Position numbers and translations under genes: made by a program. From Caulobacterales bacterium 32-69-10 (GTDB lineage Bacteria > Pseudomonadota > Alphaproteobacteria > Caulobacterales > Caulobacteraceae), in NCBI GenBank assembly GCA_002280485.1, contig NCED01000086.1, positions 1-15,258 of the forward strand: a stretch of 15,258 nt of DNA, given 5' to 3'. Below the pieces are notes generated by a model, which made no database searches, had not been told where the DNA came from, and worked only from the letters and a program-made list of their open reading frames with translations. How positions within the stretch are numbered: the stretch's first letter is position 1; every line of letters starts with the position of its first letter. Shown here in pieces: positions 1 through 7,024 of this stretch.

Positions 1-37
1 GGGAGCGCACCCTGAAGCCGGAGAGACCCACGGTCCC

Positions 38-1768
38 ATGGCGATCCTGCCCAAGATGAATCCGGCGTCCCCGCTCACCAAGGCGCTGAAGCTCGGCGCT
101 GTATCCTTCATGTTTGCGGGGGTCTTCAGCCTCGTCAGCAACCTGCTGTACCTGGCCCTGCCGATCTACACGATGCAGGTCTACGACCGGGTGCTGAACG
201 GCCAGAGCCAGGCCACCTTGATCGTCCTGTCCATCGGGTGCCTGGGCGCCTTCCTGATCTCGGGGATCATCGACCATTTCCGCGCCCGGGTGCTGATCAA
301 CTTCGGCGTCATCTTCGACGAGCGGACCTCCGGCCCGGTCTTCGCCACCCTGTTCGACGCGGTGGTTCGCCGCGACACCTCGGCGCGCGCCCAGGCCCTG
401 CGCGACCTCGACGCCCTGCGCCAGACCATCACCGGCTCGGCCATTAGCGTGCTGTTCGATCTGCCGTGGATTCCGGTGTTCATGATCGTGCTGTTCATGA
501 TCGATCCGATCGTCAGCTTCGTCACCATGGGCGGCGGCGTTCTGCTGCTGATCCTGGCCTTGCTCCAGGACCGCGGCTCGCGCCCGGCCCTGAAAGAGGC
601 CAATGACGCGGCCCTGCAGAGTTACGCCTTCACCGAGGCGGCGCTTCGCAATGGCGAGGTCGTGCGCGCCCTGGGCATGCTGCCCTCCATCGGCGACCAG
701 TGGGCGCGCTACCGCACCACAACCATGGAACGCAGCGCTCGCGCCAGCGACCAATCCAGCGCCTACGGCACCGGAATCCGCGTGGTGCGCATGGCGATGC
801 AGATCGTCATCGTCGGCCTGGGCGCATGGCTGGTTATCCAGGGCAAGATCGGCCCAGGGGTGATGTTCGCCAACATGATCCTGTCCGCCCGGGCCCTGGC
901 TCCGATCGAGCGGGTCGTGGGCTCCTGGTCCGCCCTGGTCGGCGGGCAGCAGGCCTACGACCGCCTGTCGCGCCTGCTGGAGCAGTACGAGCCCCCCGGC
1001 CCGGTGACCCTGCTGCCGCGGCCGACCGGGCGGCTCAGCGTCGAAAACGTCAGCTTCGCCCCGCGGGGCGCGGCCTCGATGGTGCTCAGCGGCGTGTCGT
1101 TCCAGCTTGGAGCGGGCGAGACCCTGGGCATCGTCGGTCCCTCCGGGGCCGGCAAGTCGACCCTGACGCGGCTCCTGATGGGCGTGTGGAAGCCCGGATC
1201 GGGCGTGGTGCGCCTCGACGGCGCCGACGTCTACCAGTGGGACCGCGGCTCGTTCGGCAGCTACGCCGGCTACCTGCCGCAGGACATCGAACTGTTCTCC
1301 GGCACCGTGCGGGCCAACATCGCCCGCTTCCGCCCAGACGCCACCGACGAGGCCGTGGTCAAGGCCTCCATGCTGGCCGGCGCCCACGAGATGATCCTGC
1401 GCCTGCCTCAGGGCTACGACACCCAGCTGCAGGAGGGGGCCTCGGTGCTCTCGGTCGGGCAACGCCAGCGCGTCGGCCTGGCCCGCGCCCTGTTCGGCGA
1501 GCCGGCCTATGTGGTGCTCGACGAGCCCAACGCGGCCCTGGACGCCGAGGGCGAGGCCGCGCTGCTGCACGCCATGGACGTGCTAAAACAGGCCGGCGCG
1601 ACCGTGGTGATCATCTCCCACAAGCCGAACGTGTTCCGCAGCGCCGACAAGATGCTGGTGCTCAAGAACGGCCGGGTCGAGATGTTCGGCCCCCGCGACC
1701 AGGTGATGGCCAAGATCATGCAGGCCGCCGCCGCTCCGCCTATTTCACAAGCCGAGGCTGCGCGATGA
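38..1768 (+). CDS. Type I secretion ABC transporter (PrtD/RsaD family), permease fused to ATPase
   Basis: Inner-membrane exporter that powers one-step secretion of RTX proteins carrying a C-terminal signal. The 576-residue length is normal for the family. Hydrophobic segments near residues 20-45, 60-80, 135-175 and 250-270 form the membrane domain, which includes the family-typical MQVYDRVL stretch. The ATPase half follows from about residue 335: Walker A GPSGAGKST at 367-375, YLPQDIELFSGTV Q-loop region, Walker B VVLDEP with D495 and E496, and switch histidine H528 in IISHKPN. The ABC signature reads LSVGQ (471-475) instead of LSGGQ, an unusual change. The ATG at 38 is used; GGAGAG at 20-25 is a rather distant ribosome site, and M7 at position 56 is an alternative start. 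The stop overlaps the next start (ATGA), so the fusion protein is co-translated. The family is certain; orthology to C. crescentus RsaD is inferred from context. Confidence 0.95.
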   Translation: MAILPKMNPASPLTKALKLGAVSFMFAGVFSLVSNLLYLALPIYTMQVYDRVLNGQSQATLIVLSIGCLGAFLISGIIDHFRARVLINFGVIFDERTSGPVFATLFDAVVRRDTSARAQALRDLDALRQTITGSAISVLFDLPWIPVFMIVLFMIDPIVSFVTMGGGVLLLILALLQDRGSRPALKEANDAALQSYAFTEAALRNGEVVRALGMLPSIGDQWARYRTTTMERSARASDQSSAYGTGIRVVRMAMQIVIVGLGAWLVIQGKIGPGVMFANMILSARALAPIERVVGSWSALVGGQQAYDRLSRLLEQYEPPGPVTLLPRPTGRLSVENVSFAPRGAASMVLSGVSFQLGAGETLGIVGPSGAGKSTLTRLLMGVWKPGSGVVRLDGADVYQWDRGSFGSYAGYLPQDIELFSGTVRANIARFRPDATDEAVVKASMLAGAHEMILRLPQGYDTQLQEGASVLSVGQRQRVGLARALFGEPAYVVLDEPNAALDAEGEAALLHAMDVLKQAGATVVIISHKPNVFRSADKMLVLKNGRVEMFGPRDQVMAKIMQAAAAPPISQAEAAR

Positions 1769-3129
1769 GCAACACCGCCAAGGGCGAGATCGTCTCCTTC
1801 CGTCCCCTGACCGCCTCGCCGGACGAGCCGATCACCGACTTCCAGCGCAAGCGGCTGAACGGCCCCATCATCGCCGGCGCCGTCACCGTCGCCGTCTTCG
1901 TGGTCGGCTTCTTCGTCTGGGCCGCGCTGTTCTCGATCTCGGGGGGCGTGCCCGCCCCCGGCGCCGTGGTGGTTGAGAACAACCGCAAGAGCGTCCAGCA
2001 CCTCGACGGTGGGGTGATCCGCCAGATCCTGATCACCGAGGGCGAGCGGGTGAAGAAGGGCCAGGTGCTGTTCCGCATGGACGACACCCAGACCCAGGCC
2101 CAGGTCGACGTCCTGACCGTCCAGTACGACAGCCTGCTGGCGCAGCGCGCGCGCCTAGAGGCCCAGCTGGCCGACCTGCCCGCGATCGCCTTCCCGGCGG
2201 AGCTCACCTCGCGCCGCGGCGACCCTCGCGTCGCCCGGCTGATGCGCGATCAGACGACCCTGTTCCAGGCCGGCCGCGCCGTCTACGCCAGCCAGATGGG
2301 GGTGCTCGGACAGCGCACGCAGCAGATGCAGAGCCGCATCGAGGGCCTGTCCGCACAGGCGGCCTCGGTCGACCAGCAGAACGCCCTGGTCCAGGACGAG
2401 CTGGAGGGGGTGAACTCCCTTTACGAGCGGGGCTATGCGCCCAAGAGCCGGGTGCTGGCGCTCGAGCGAAGCCGGGCCGGACTGGTCGGCGAAAAAGGCG
2501 CGCGGCAGGCGGACATCGCCTCGGCCGGTCAGGCCATCGGCGAGACCCGGCTGCAGCTGGCCCAGCTGCGCGAGCAGCGGGCGACCGAAGCGGCCGAGAC
2601 CCTGCGCCAGACCCAGGTGCAGATCGCCGACATCCTGCCGCGCCTGCGCGCGGCCCAGTCGACCCTGGAGCGCACGATTGTCCGTTCGCCGGCCGACGGC
2701 GCGGTGCTCGGCATGACCCAGTTCACCGAAGGCGGCGTGGCCCGCCCGGGCGAGCGGCTGCTCGACGTGGTCCCCGAGAACGCGGCCCTGGTGGCCAGGG
2801 TCAGCATCCGCCCCGACCACATCGACGAGGTCAAGATCGGCATGATCGCCAAGATCACCCTCAACGCCTATTCGTCGCGCAAGGTGCCGCCCATCGACGC
2901 CAAGGTGGTCGGCCTCTCCGCCGACCGGATCACCAACGACAAGGGCGAGAGCTACTTCACCGCCGATCTCGCCGCCGATCCGGCCGCCCTCGCCGGGTTG
3001 GGCCCGGAGGTCAAGCTGTCGCCCGGCATGCCGGTCCAGGCCATGATCGTGACCGGCGAGCGCACCGTGCTGGCCTATCTGATGGCGCCGTTCGAGGCTA
3101 CCGTCGAAGGCGCCCTGCACGAGAACTGA
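1765..3129 (+). CDS. Type I secretion membrane-fusion protein (HlyD/PrtE/RsaE family)
   Basis: Periplasmic adaptor that joins the ABC exporter to the outer-membrane TolC-type channel. I place the start at ATG 1765, which overlaps the exporter stop by ATGA, giving 454 residues; the open frame extends far upstream but only as antisense-like coding inside the exporter gene. A short cytosolic N-terminus is followed by one membrane helix (about 33-57). Then come the first half of the lipoyl-like domain (about 64-106, with HLDGGVIRQI), a long Gln/Ala/Arg-rich coiled coil (about 107-300), the second lipoyl half starting at RSPADG (307-312), and a beta-barrel region with the family pattern TQFTEGGV, RPGERLLDVVP. 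The ending VTGERTVLAYLMAPF is typical of type I fusion proteins. It looks intact, and its operon position supports pairing with the upstream ATPase. Confidence 0.95.
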   Translation: MSNTAKGEIVSFRPLTASPDEPITDFQRKRLNGPIIAGAVTVAVFVVGFFVWAALFSISGGVPAPGAVVVENNRKSVQHLDGGVIRQILITEGERVKKGQVLFRMDDTQTQAQVDVLTVQYDSLLAQRARLEAQLADLPAIAFPAELTSRRGDPRVARLMRDQTTLFQAGRAVYASQMGVLGQRTQQMQSRIEGLSAQAASVDQQNALVQDELEGVNSLYERGYAPKSRVLALERSRAGLVGEKGARQADIASAGQAIGETRLQLAQLREQRATEAAETLRQTQVQIADILPRLRAAQSTLERTIVRSPADGAVLGMTQFTEGGVARPGERLLDVVPENAALVARVSIRPDHIDEVKIGMIAKITLNAYSSRKVPPIDAKVVGLSADRITNDKGESYFTADLAADPAALAGLGPEVKLSPGMPVQAMIVTGERTVLAYLMAPFEATVEGALHEN

Positions 3130-3272
3130 CGACCGATTCGGCCCGGCCGCCCGCGCGGCGACCGGACCGCAATGAGTACGGCCGCGCGCGAGTACCGACC
3201 GGCGGGGCTGGTCTTCAATGTTTCATGCGCCACATTTCACGGCGCCGCTCAGGTGGAGTTACCGACGTTTTC

Positions 3273-3297
3273 TTAACGAAAGCCGTCTAGCTACTCT
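3273..3297 (+). promoter_or_regulatory. Candidate distal promoter of the RTX gene
   Basis: TTAACGA (3273-3279), a 10-base spacer, then GCTACTCT (3290-3297). This resembles the Caulobacter consensus TTGACGS-N10-14-GCTANAWC, with mismatches in both boxes. It would give an untranslated leader of over 300 nt. It is weaker than the proximal candidate. Confidence 0.3.
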
Positions 3298-3382
3298 GCC
3301 GTGGCCGCCCCTGTGTTCATGCACAACTTGGACGGCTGTCGTCCGGCGGCGGCGGCGCGCACCGCGCCAAGGCCGCTTTTTT

Positions 3383-3408
3383 CCCTTGAATTGCAAGGGT
3401 TGCAAGGG
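3383..3408 (+). repeat. Tandem 9-bp repeat with inverted partner, possible operator
   Basis: TTGCAAGGG occurs twice head to tail (3391-3399 and 3400-3408) and is preceded by its inverted partner CCCTTG (3383-3388), so CCCTTG/CAAGGG can form a 6-bp stem around a 5-base loop. A third partial copy, TTGCAAG, forms the proposed -35 box at 3455. Repeats of a -35-like element upstream of a promoter suggest a protein-binding site; this is an inference. Confidence 0.4.
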
Positions 3409-3454
3409 GTCTGGGCGGGCGCCCGCGGAGCCCCGGACGTCAGCGCCTTTCTTG

Positions 3455-3482
3455 TTGCAAGTTCGACCGGATGGGCTATGAA
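3455..3482 (+). promoter_or_regulatory. Candidate main promoter of the RTX/S-layer-like gene
   Basis: TTGCAAG (3455-3461), a 13-base spacer, then GCTATGAA (3475-3482). This matches the spacing and most positions of the Caulobacter housekeeping consensus TTGACGS-N10-14-GCTANAWC. Transcription would begin near 3489, leaving a leader of about 145 nt before the RTX start codon. Confidence 0.5.
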
Positions 3483-3568
3483 GGCGATGGGGCGTTCGAT
3501 CCCTGTCAACGACGCGGAGGGGCGGCGTGGGCGAGGAACGATTGGGCGACTCCATGAACCTGTTTCTC

Positions 3569-3586
3569 GGGTCCGGTGCTGGACCC
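3569..3586 (+). promoter_or_regulatory. Hairpin in the predicted RTX mRNA leader
   Basis: GGGTCC (3569-3574) and GGACCC (3581-3586) form a perfect 6-bp stem around a 6-base loop, about 50 nt before the RTX start codon. It could stabilise the leader of an abundant mRNA or affect translation. The position is seen; the role is inferred. Confidence 0.3.
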
Positions 3587-3626
3587 TGCTTGTGGTCCGG
3601 GCGCTGAGCCCTACCGACAAAAGATT

Positions 3627-3632
3627 GGAGAG
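3627..3632 (+). promoter_or_regulatory. Ribosome binding site of the RTX gene
   Basis: GGAGAG ends 3 bases before the ATG at 3636 (the GGAG core ends 5 bases before it). It selects this ATG even though the open frame runs further upstream. Confidence 0.6.
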
Positions 3633-3635
3633 CCT

Positions 3636-5143
3636 ATGACTACCTACGCTTGGTCTACCATCTCGACGGCCCAAGGCCTGCAGTTCACGTCCGGCGACGT
3701 CATCGCGTTCGACACCGGCGGCAACGCCCGCGACATCGTCGTCGGCATCGGCGCTGCGATCACCACCCTGACCTACGGTGGCAAGACCATCAGCGTTCAG
3801 AACTCGGCCCTGGTCGGCGCGACGAACGACTTCCTGTTCCTCGACGGCTCCAGCCTGGCGGTCAACTCGGCCGGCGCCACGAACAGCACCGTCGCCCTGA
3901 CGGCCGCCAACAGCTACTTCATCTCGGAGAGCGACACCAACAACGGCGCCAGCCAAGACAGCGTCACCGGCGGTTCGGCCAACGACGTGATCATGCTGGG
4001 CGAAGGCGTCGACTCGGCCGTCGGCGGCGCGGGCGACGACTACATCCACGGCAACGCGGGTGACGACTCCACCGGCCTGCAGGGCGGTACCGGCAACGAC
4101 ACCGTCTTCGGCGGTCAGGGCGTTGACTCCATCATCGGCGACGCCGGCAACGACAGCCTGAACGGCAACCTCGGCAACGACACCGTTTCGGGCGGCGCCG
4201 GCAATGACTCGATCTACGGCGGTCAGAACAACGACAGCCTCGGCGGCGACGCTGGCGGCGACTGGATCAGCGGCGACCTCGGCGACGACTCGCTCACCGG
4301 CGGCGCTGGCAACGACACCGTCCTCGGCGGCGCCGGCGACGACACCTTCGTGACCGATGCTGACAACGACTCGCTCGCTGGCAACAACGGCAACGACAGC
4401 TTCGCTTCCAGCGCCGGCAACGACTCGGCCTTCGGTGGTGCGGACAACGACACCTTCGGCGTCGTCGGTGACGTCGGGACCGACTTCGGCAACGACACGA
4501 CACCGTGTTCGGCGGTTCGGGCAACGACAGCATCTACGGCGGTAACGAAGTCGCGGCTACGGCGACGACGACCAACGACCAGATCAACGCTGGCGCGGGC
4601 AATGACAGCGTCAACGGCCAACAGGGCAACGACGCCCTGGTCGGCGGCGCCGGCAATGACTCCGTGTACGGTGGCCAGGGCCGTGACACCATCAACGGCG
4701 GCGCTGACGCCGACTCGATCTCGGGCGACATCGGCGACGACTCGCTGCTCGGCGATGGCGGTCTCGACACCCTGACCGGCGGCGCTGGCAATGACAGCTT
4801 CGGCGGCGTCGCTGGCGACTTCGGCACCTCGGCGTCCAACACGGCGGGTCAGACCTCGTTCGAAACGATCTCGGCCTTCCAGGCCGGCCTCGACAAGATC
4901 GACCTGGCCACCGCGGGCACCGCTGCCAACTACACTGAACTGACCCCGGCGGCCTCGTTCAACGCGGCTCTCGTGGACGCCAACGCCGCCTTCGCCGGCA
5001 CCGCCGCCCTGATCTACATCACGGCGACGGTCGGCTCCGACACCTACCTCTTCATCGACGAGGACATCGGCGTGACGGCGGACGGCGTGATCAAGCTGAC
5101 CGGCATCACCACCGACAGCCTCAGCTTCTCCGACTTCGTCTAA
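3636..5143 (+). pseudogene. RTX/S-layer-like secreted protein, frameshifted at about 4497
   Basis: Predicted substrate of the neighbouring type I exporter. The N-terminal part (about 110 residues) has no signal peptide and is rich in Thr, Ser, Ala and Gly. It is followed by about 29 calcium-binding nonapeptide repeats (GGxGNDSxx type) and then a C-terminal secretion region ending GVIKLTGITTDSLSFSDFV, close in style to the end of C. crescentus RsaA. The frame breaks at about 4497, after residue 287. The 3' part (from about 4502 to 5143) continues the same repeats in another reading frame. The break reads GACACGACACCG, a 5-bp tandem duplication of ACGAC; removing one copy restores a perfect repeat and a 500-residue protein without cysteine, half the length of RsaA. 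As written, the first frame runs on to 4775 as unrelated Arg/Thr-rich sequence and loses the export signal. It may be a sequencing error, phase switching or true decay. A strong terminator follows. Confidence 0.85.
3969..4804 (+). repeat. RTX nonapeptide repeat array (about 29 units)
   Basis: 27-bp coding units of the calcium-binding pattern GGxGxDxxx, mostly in the form GGAGNDSIY or GDLGDDSLT. Most have Ser or Thr right after the conserved Asp. The units are degenerate around the frame break (FGVVGDVGTDFGND) and at GGNEVAATATTTNDQ, where a spacer is inserted. Arrays of this kind fold into a parallel beta-roll on binding calcium outside the cell. Confidence 0.9.
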
Positions 5144-5167
5144 GTCGAACGGCTGACGTTAAGACTT

Positions 5168-5195
5168 GGGGGCCGCCTTCGGGCGGCCCCCTTTT
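5168..5195 (+). terminator. Rho-independent terminator after the RTX gene
   Basis: GGGGGCCGCC (5168-5177), loop TTCG (5178-5181), GGCGGCCCCC (5182-5191), then TTTT. The 10-bp perfect stem with the very stable TTCG tetraloop and the T-run sits 24 bp after the stop. It should end most RTX transcripts, so the downstream glycosyltransferase needs readthrough or its own promoter. Confidence 0.95.
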
Positions 5196-5220
5196 CATTT
5201 GTGGGGTCCTCTTCATTTGT
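5194..5220 (+). repeat. Short direct repeat between terminator and glycosyltransferase
   Basis: TTCATTTGT appears at 5194-5202 and again at 5212-5220, each followed by a G-rich triplet or quartet. The second copy ends 5 bases before the ATG of the glycosyltransferase. This looks like a small local duplication; no function is evident. Confidence 0.4.
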
Positions 5221-5225
5221 AGGGC

Positions 5226-6896
5226 ATGCCCCACACGGACATGTTGATGGTCAACGCGGCGATCGCTTTCCTGCCCGACGCCTATGACACCAGCGGCGAA
5301 CAGCTCATGGGCCGGCACGCAGCCGGAGAAAGCTTTCTCCGCGGCTTCCTGCGCTACGCCGATGTCGACAAATTCCTGTTTTGGAACGCGGGTACGACGC
5401 CCGTCGCGCTCGCCGACGCCCTGCTCAGGCGCATCGAAGCCCCTTCCAAGCCCGTGGTCTGGCTCGACCGTGCGCGCTTCTCCCGCATCGCCGAGGCCGG
5501 GTGCCTCTACAGCCCGCAGCCCGACATCGCCGCCCAGGCCTGGATACGGCGCCTTGCCGGCCAGCGCCGCTACAGCCTGTGCGGCTTGACCCACACCACG
5601 GCCAGCCACGCCCTGCAGACCATGCTGGCCGATATGCTGCTGGCCCCCGTCGAGCCCTGGGACGCGCTGATCTGCACCTCGGCGGCGGTGCGCGACAGCG
5701 TCCAGACCGGACTGGACGCTGTGTGGGACCACCTGGCCGCCCGTCTCGGCGCCGCCCGCCGTCCCGTCGTCCGCCTTGAGACCATTCCCCTCGGACTGAA
5801 CACCGCCGACTTCGCGCACGATCCAGTGCAGCGCCGCCGCTGGCGAGACGAACTGGGCATCGCCGACGGCGCCGTGGCGGCGCTCTATGTCGGCCGCTTC
5901 AGCTATCACGCCAAGATGAGCCCCGGGCCGATGGCCATCGCCCTAGAGCGCGCCGCCCGGGCCACGGGGCGGGATGTCCATTGGATCCTGTGCGGCTGGT
6001 CGCCCAATCCGGCGGCGGACGAGGCCTTCCACGCGGGCCTGCGCGAGCAGGCGCCCAGCGTGAAGATCCACGTCCTGGACGGGCGCAGGCCTGACGTCCG
6101 CTTCTCGATCTGGTCGGCGGCCGACCTGTTCCTGTCCCTCTCCGACAATATCCAGGAGACCTTCGGCCTGACGCCCGTCGAGGCGATGGCCGCGGGCCTG
6201 CCCGGGGTCATCTCCGACTGGGACGGCTACCGCGACACGGTCCGCGACGGGATCGACGGCTTTCGCATCCCGACCTGGGCGCCCCGACCAGGTCTCGGCG
6301 CCGACCTCGCCCTGCGCTATGCGGCCGGCTGGGACGGTTATCCTCAGTATCTCGGCGTCGCCGCCCAGTTCGTCGCGGTCGATGTCACCAAGGCGGCCGC
6401 GGCGCTGGCGAAGCTGATCGCCGATCCCGCGCTGCGGGCGCAAATGGGCGCCGCCGCCCGGTTTCGCGCAGAGTGCGACTTCGACTGGCGGGCGATCATC
6501 CCGCGCTACCAGGCGCTGTGGGGCGAACTGGCCGCCATCAGGCTCTCCGCCGCAGCCGAGACCCGAGTCCCGGTGGACCCCTGGAAGCTGGACCCCTTCA
6601 CCCTGTTCGCCGGTTATCCGACCGCCGCCCTACAGCCGACCAGCCTGTTGACGCTGTATCCCGGCGCCACGGCACAGGGCGCGGCGGCCATGCTTCAGGC
6701 GCCCCAGGTCGGTCACGCCGCCCACATGCTGGCGCGCCCCGAAGAACTGGCCGCGATCATGGTGCGCCTTGCTGCGGGCCCCGCGACCGTCGCCGAACTC
6801 GTCGCCGCCTTCGCACCCGTCCGCCAGGGCTTCGTCGAACGAAGCCTGCTGTGGCTCGCCAAGTTCGGCCTTGCCGAAATCGGGCCCGCTGGATGA
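5226..6896 (+). CDS. GT4-family glycosyltransferase with C-terminal extension
   Basis: Cytosolic GT-B-fold sugar transferase, probably for surface polysaccharide or for the secreted layer. In the 556 residues, the acceptor-side domain ends at IPLGLNTADF and the nucleotide-sugar domain begins at LYVGRFSYHAK (from L220). The GT4 EX7E motif is ETFGLTPVE (E311 and E319), followed by AMAAGLPGVISDWDGYRD, as in retaining GT4 enzymes. From about residue 448 there is an extra stretch of about 110 residues outside the GT fold. Its last 50 or so (ATVAELVAAFAPVRQGFVERSLLWL region) have a winged-helix look. The ATG at 5226 has only a weak ribosome site (AGGG); ATG 5241 or 5247 is possible. It lies 82 bp after the RTX stop, beyond the terminator. 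The donor and acceptor cannot be told from sequence. Confidence 0.85.
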   Translation: MPHTDMLMVNAAIAFLPDAYDTSGEQLMGRHAAGESFLRGFLRYADVDKFLFWNAGTTPVALADALLRRIEAPSKPVVWLDRARFSRIAEAGCLYSPQPDIAAQAWIRRLAGQRRYSLCGLTHTTASHALQTMLADMLLAPVEPWDALICTSAAVRDSVQTGLDAVWDHLAARLGAARRPVVRLETIPLGLNTADFAHDPVQRRRWRDELGIADGAVAALYVGRFSYHAKMSPGPMAIALERAARATGRDVHWILCGWSPNPAADEAFHAGLREQAPSVKIHVLDGRRPDVRFSIWSAADLFLSLSDNIQETFGLTPVEAMAAGLPGVISDWDGYRDTVRDGIDGFRIPTWAPRPGLGADLALRYAAGWDGYPQYLGVAAQFVAVDVTKAAAALAKLIADPALRAQMGAAARFRAECDFDWRAIIPRYQALWGELAAIRLSAAAETRVPVDPWKLDPFTLFAGYPTAALQPTSLLTLYPGATAQGAAAMLQAPQVGHAAHMLARPEELAAIMVRLAAGPATVAELVAAFAPVRQGFVERSLLWLAKFGLAEIGPAG

Positions 6897-7014
6897 CGCC
6901 GTGACTCTAGGCCGCGGCGTTGAGGCCGCCGCCATAGCTTGGCCTACATCGCCGCAGAGGAAGCGCTGCGGCCCGTCGCGCTCTCGGGCCTTTCAGTGGA
7001 ATCCGATTGCGGAT

Positions 7015-7020
7015 AAGGAG
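7015..7020 (+). promoter_or_regulatory. Ribosome binding site of the TolC-family gene
   Basis: AAGGAG lies 4 bases before ATG 7025. It favours that ATG over the in-frame TTG at 7007, which would sit upstream of this site. Confidence 0.6.
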
Positions 7021-7024
7021 CCAC

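Larger units (their letters stand above)
3130..3635. other. 506-bp non-coding gap before the RTX gene
   Basis: No convincing gene lies here. The stretch is less GC-rich than its flanks. It holds two promoter candidates that fit the Caulobacter housekeeping consensus, a 9-bp tandem repeat with an inverted partner, a GATTC (GANTC) site at 3136-3140, and a small hairpin close to the start codon. A long control region fits a gene that is expressed very strongly, as S-layer genes are. Short open frames here have no ribosome sites or recognisable protein features. Confidence 0.6.

Noticed and set aside
3273..3280. TTAACGAA as a CtrA binding site
   Set aside because: Only one TTAA half-site is present; the CtrA motif needs two spaced half-sites or TTAACCAT, which I do not see.
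3478..3639. Small open frame whose stop overlaps the RTX start codon (ATGA)
   Set aside because: Its ATG lies inside the proposed -10 box, there is no ribosome site, and the product (Arg-rich, no pattern) looks random. The RTX gene has its own good ribosome site, so coupling is not needed.
3301..3639. 112-codon frame across the gap before the RTX gene
   Set aside because: No ribosome site, and the composition is typical of non-coding GC-rich DNA. It crosses both the tandem repeat and the promoter candidate.
4485..4515. Programmed ribosomal frameshift in the RTX gene
   Set aside because: No slippery heptamer and no stem or pseudoknot near the break. A tandem duplication of ACGAC explains it better.
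5168..5220. Insertion-sequence end or attachment site at the terminator and TTCATTTGT repeat
   Set aside because: No transposase, no inverted termini and no target duplication pattern beyond the 9-bp local repeat. The hairpin is a plain terminator.
6914..6932. GCGGCG/CGCCGC hairpin as the terminator of the GT4 gene
   Set aside because: Only 6 bp with a 7-base loop and no T-run. Such hairpins are expected by chance in this GC content.
6920..6950. TTGAGG plus CCTACATC as the TolC-family promoter
   Set aside because: The -10 half fits well, but the boxes are about 16 bases apart where 10-14 is the rule, so I could not support it as a feature.
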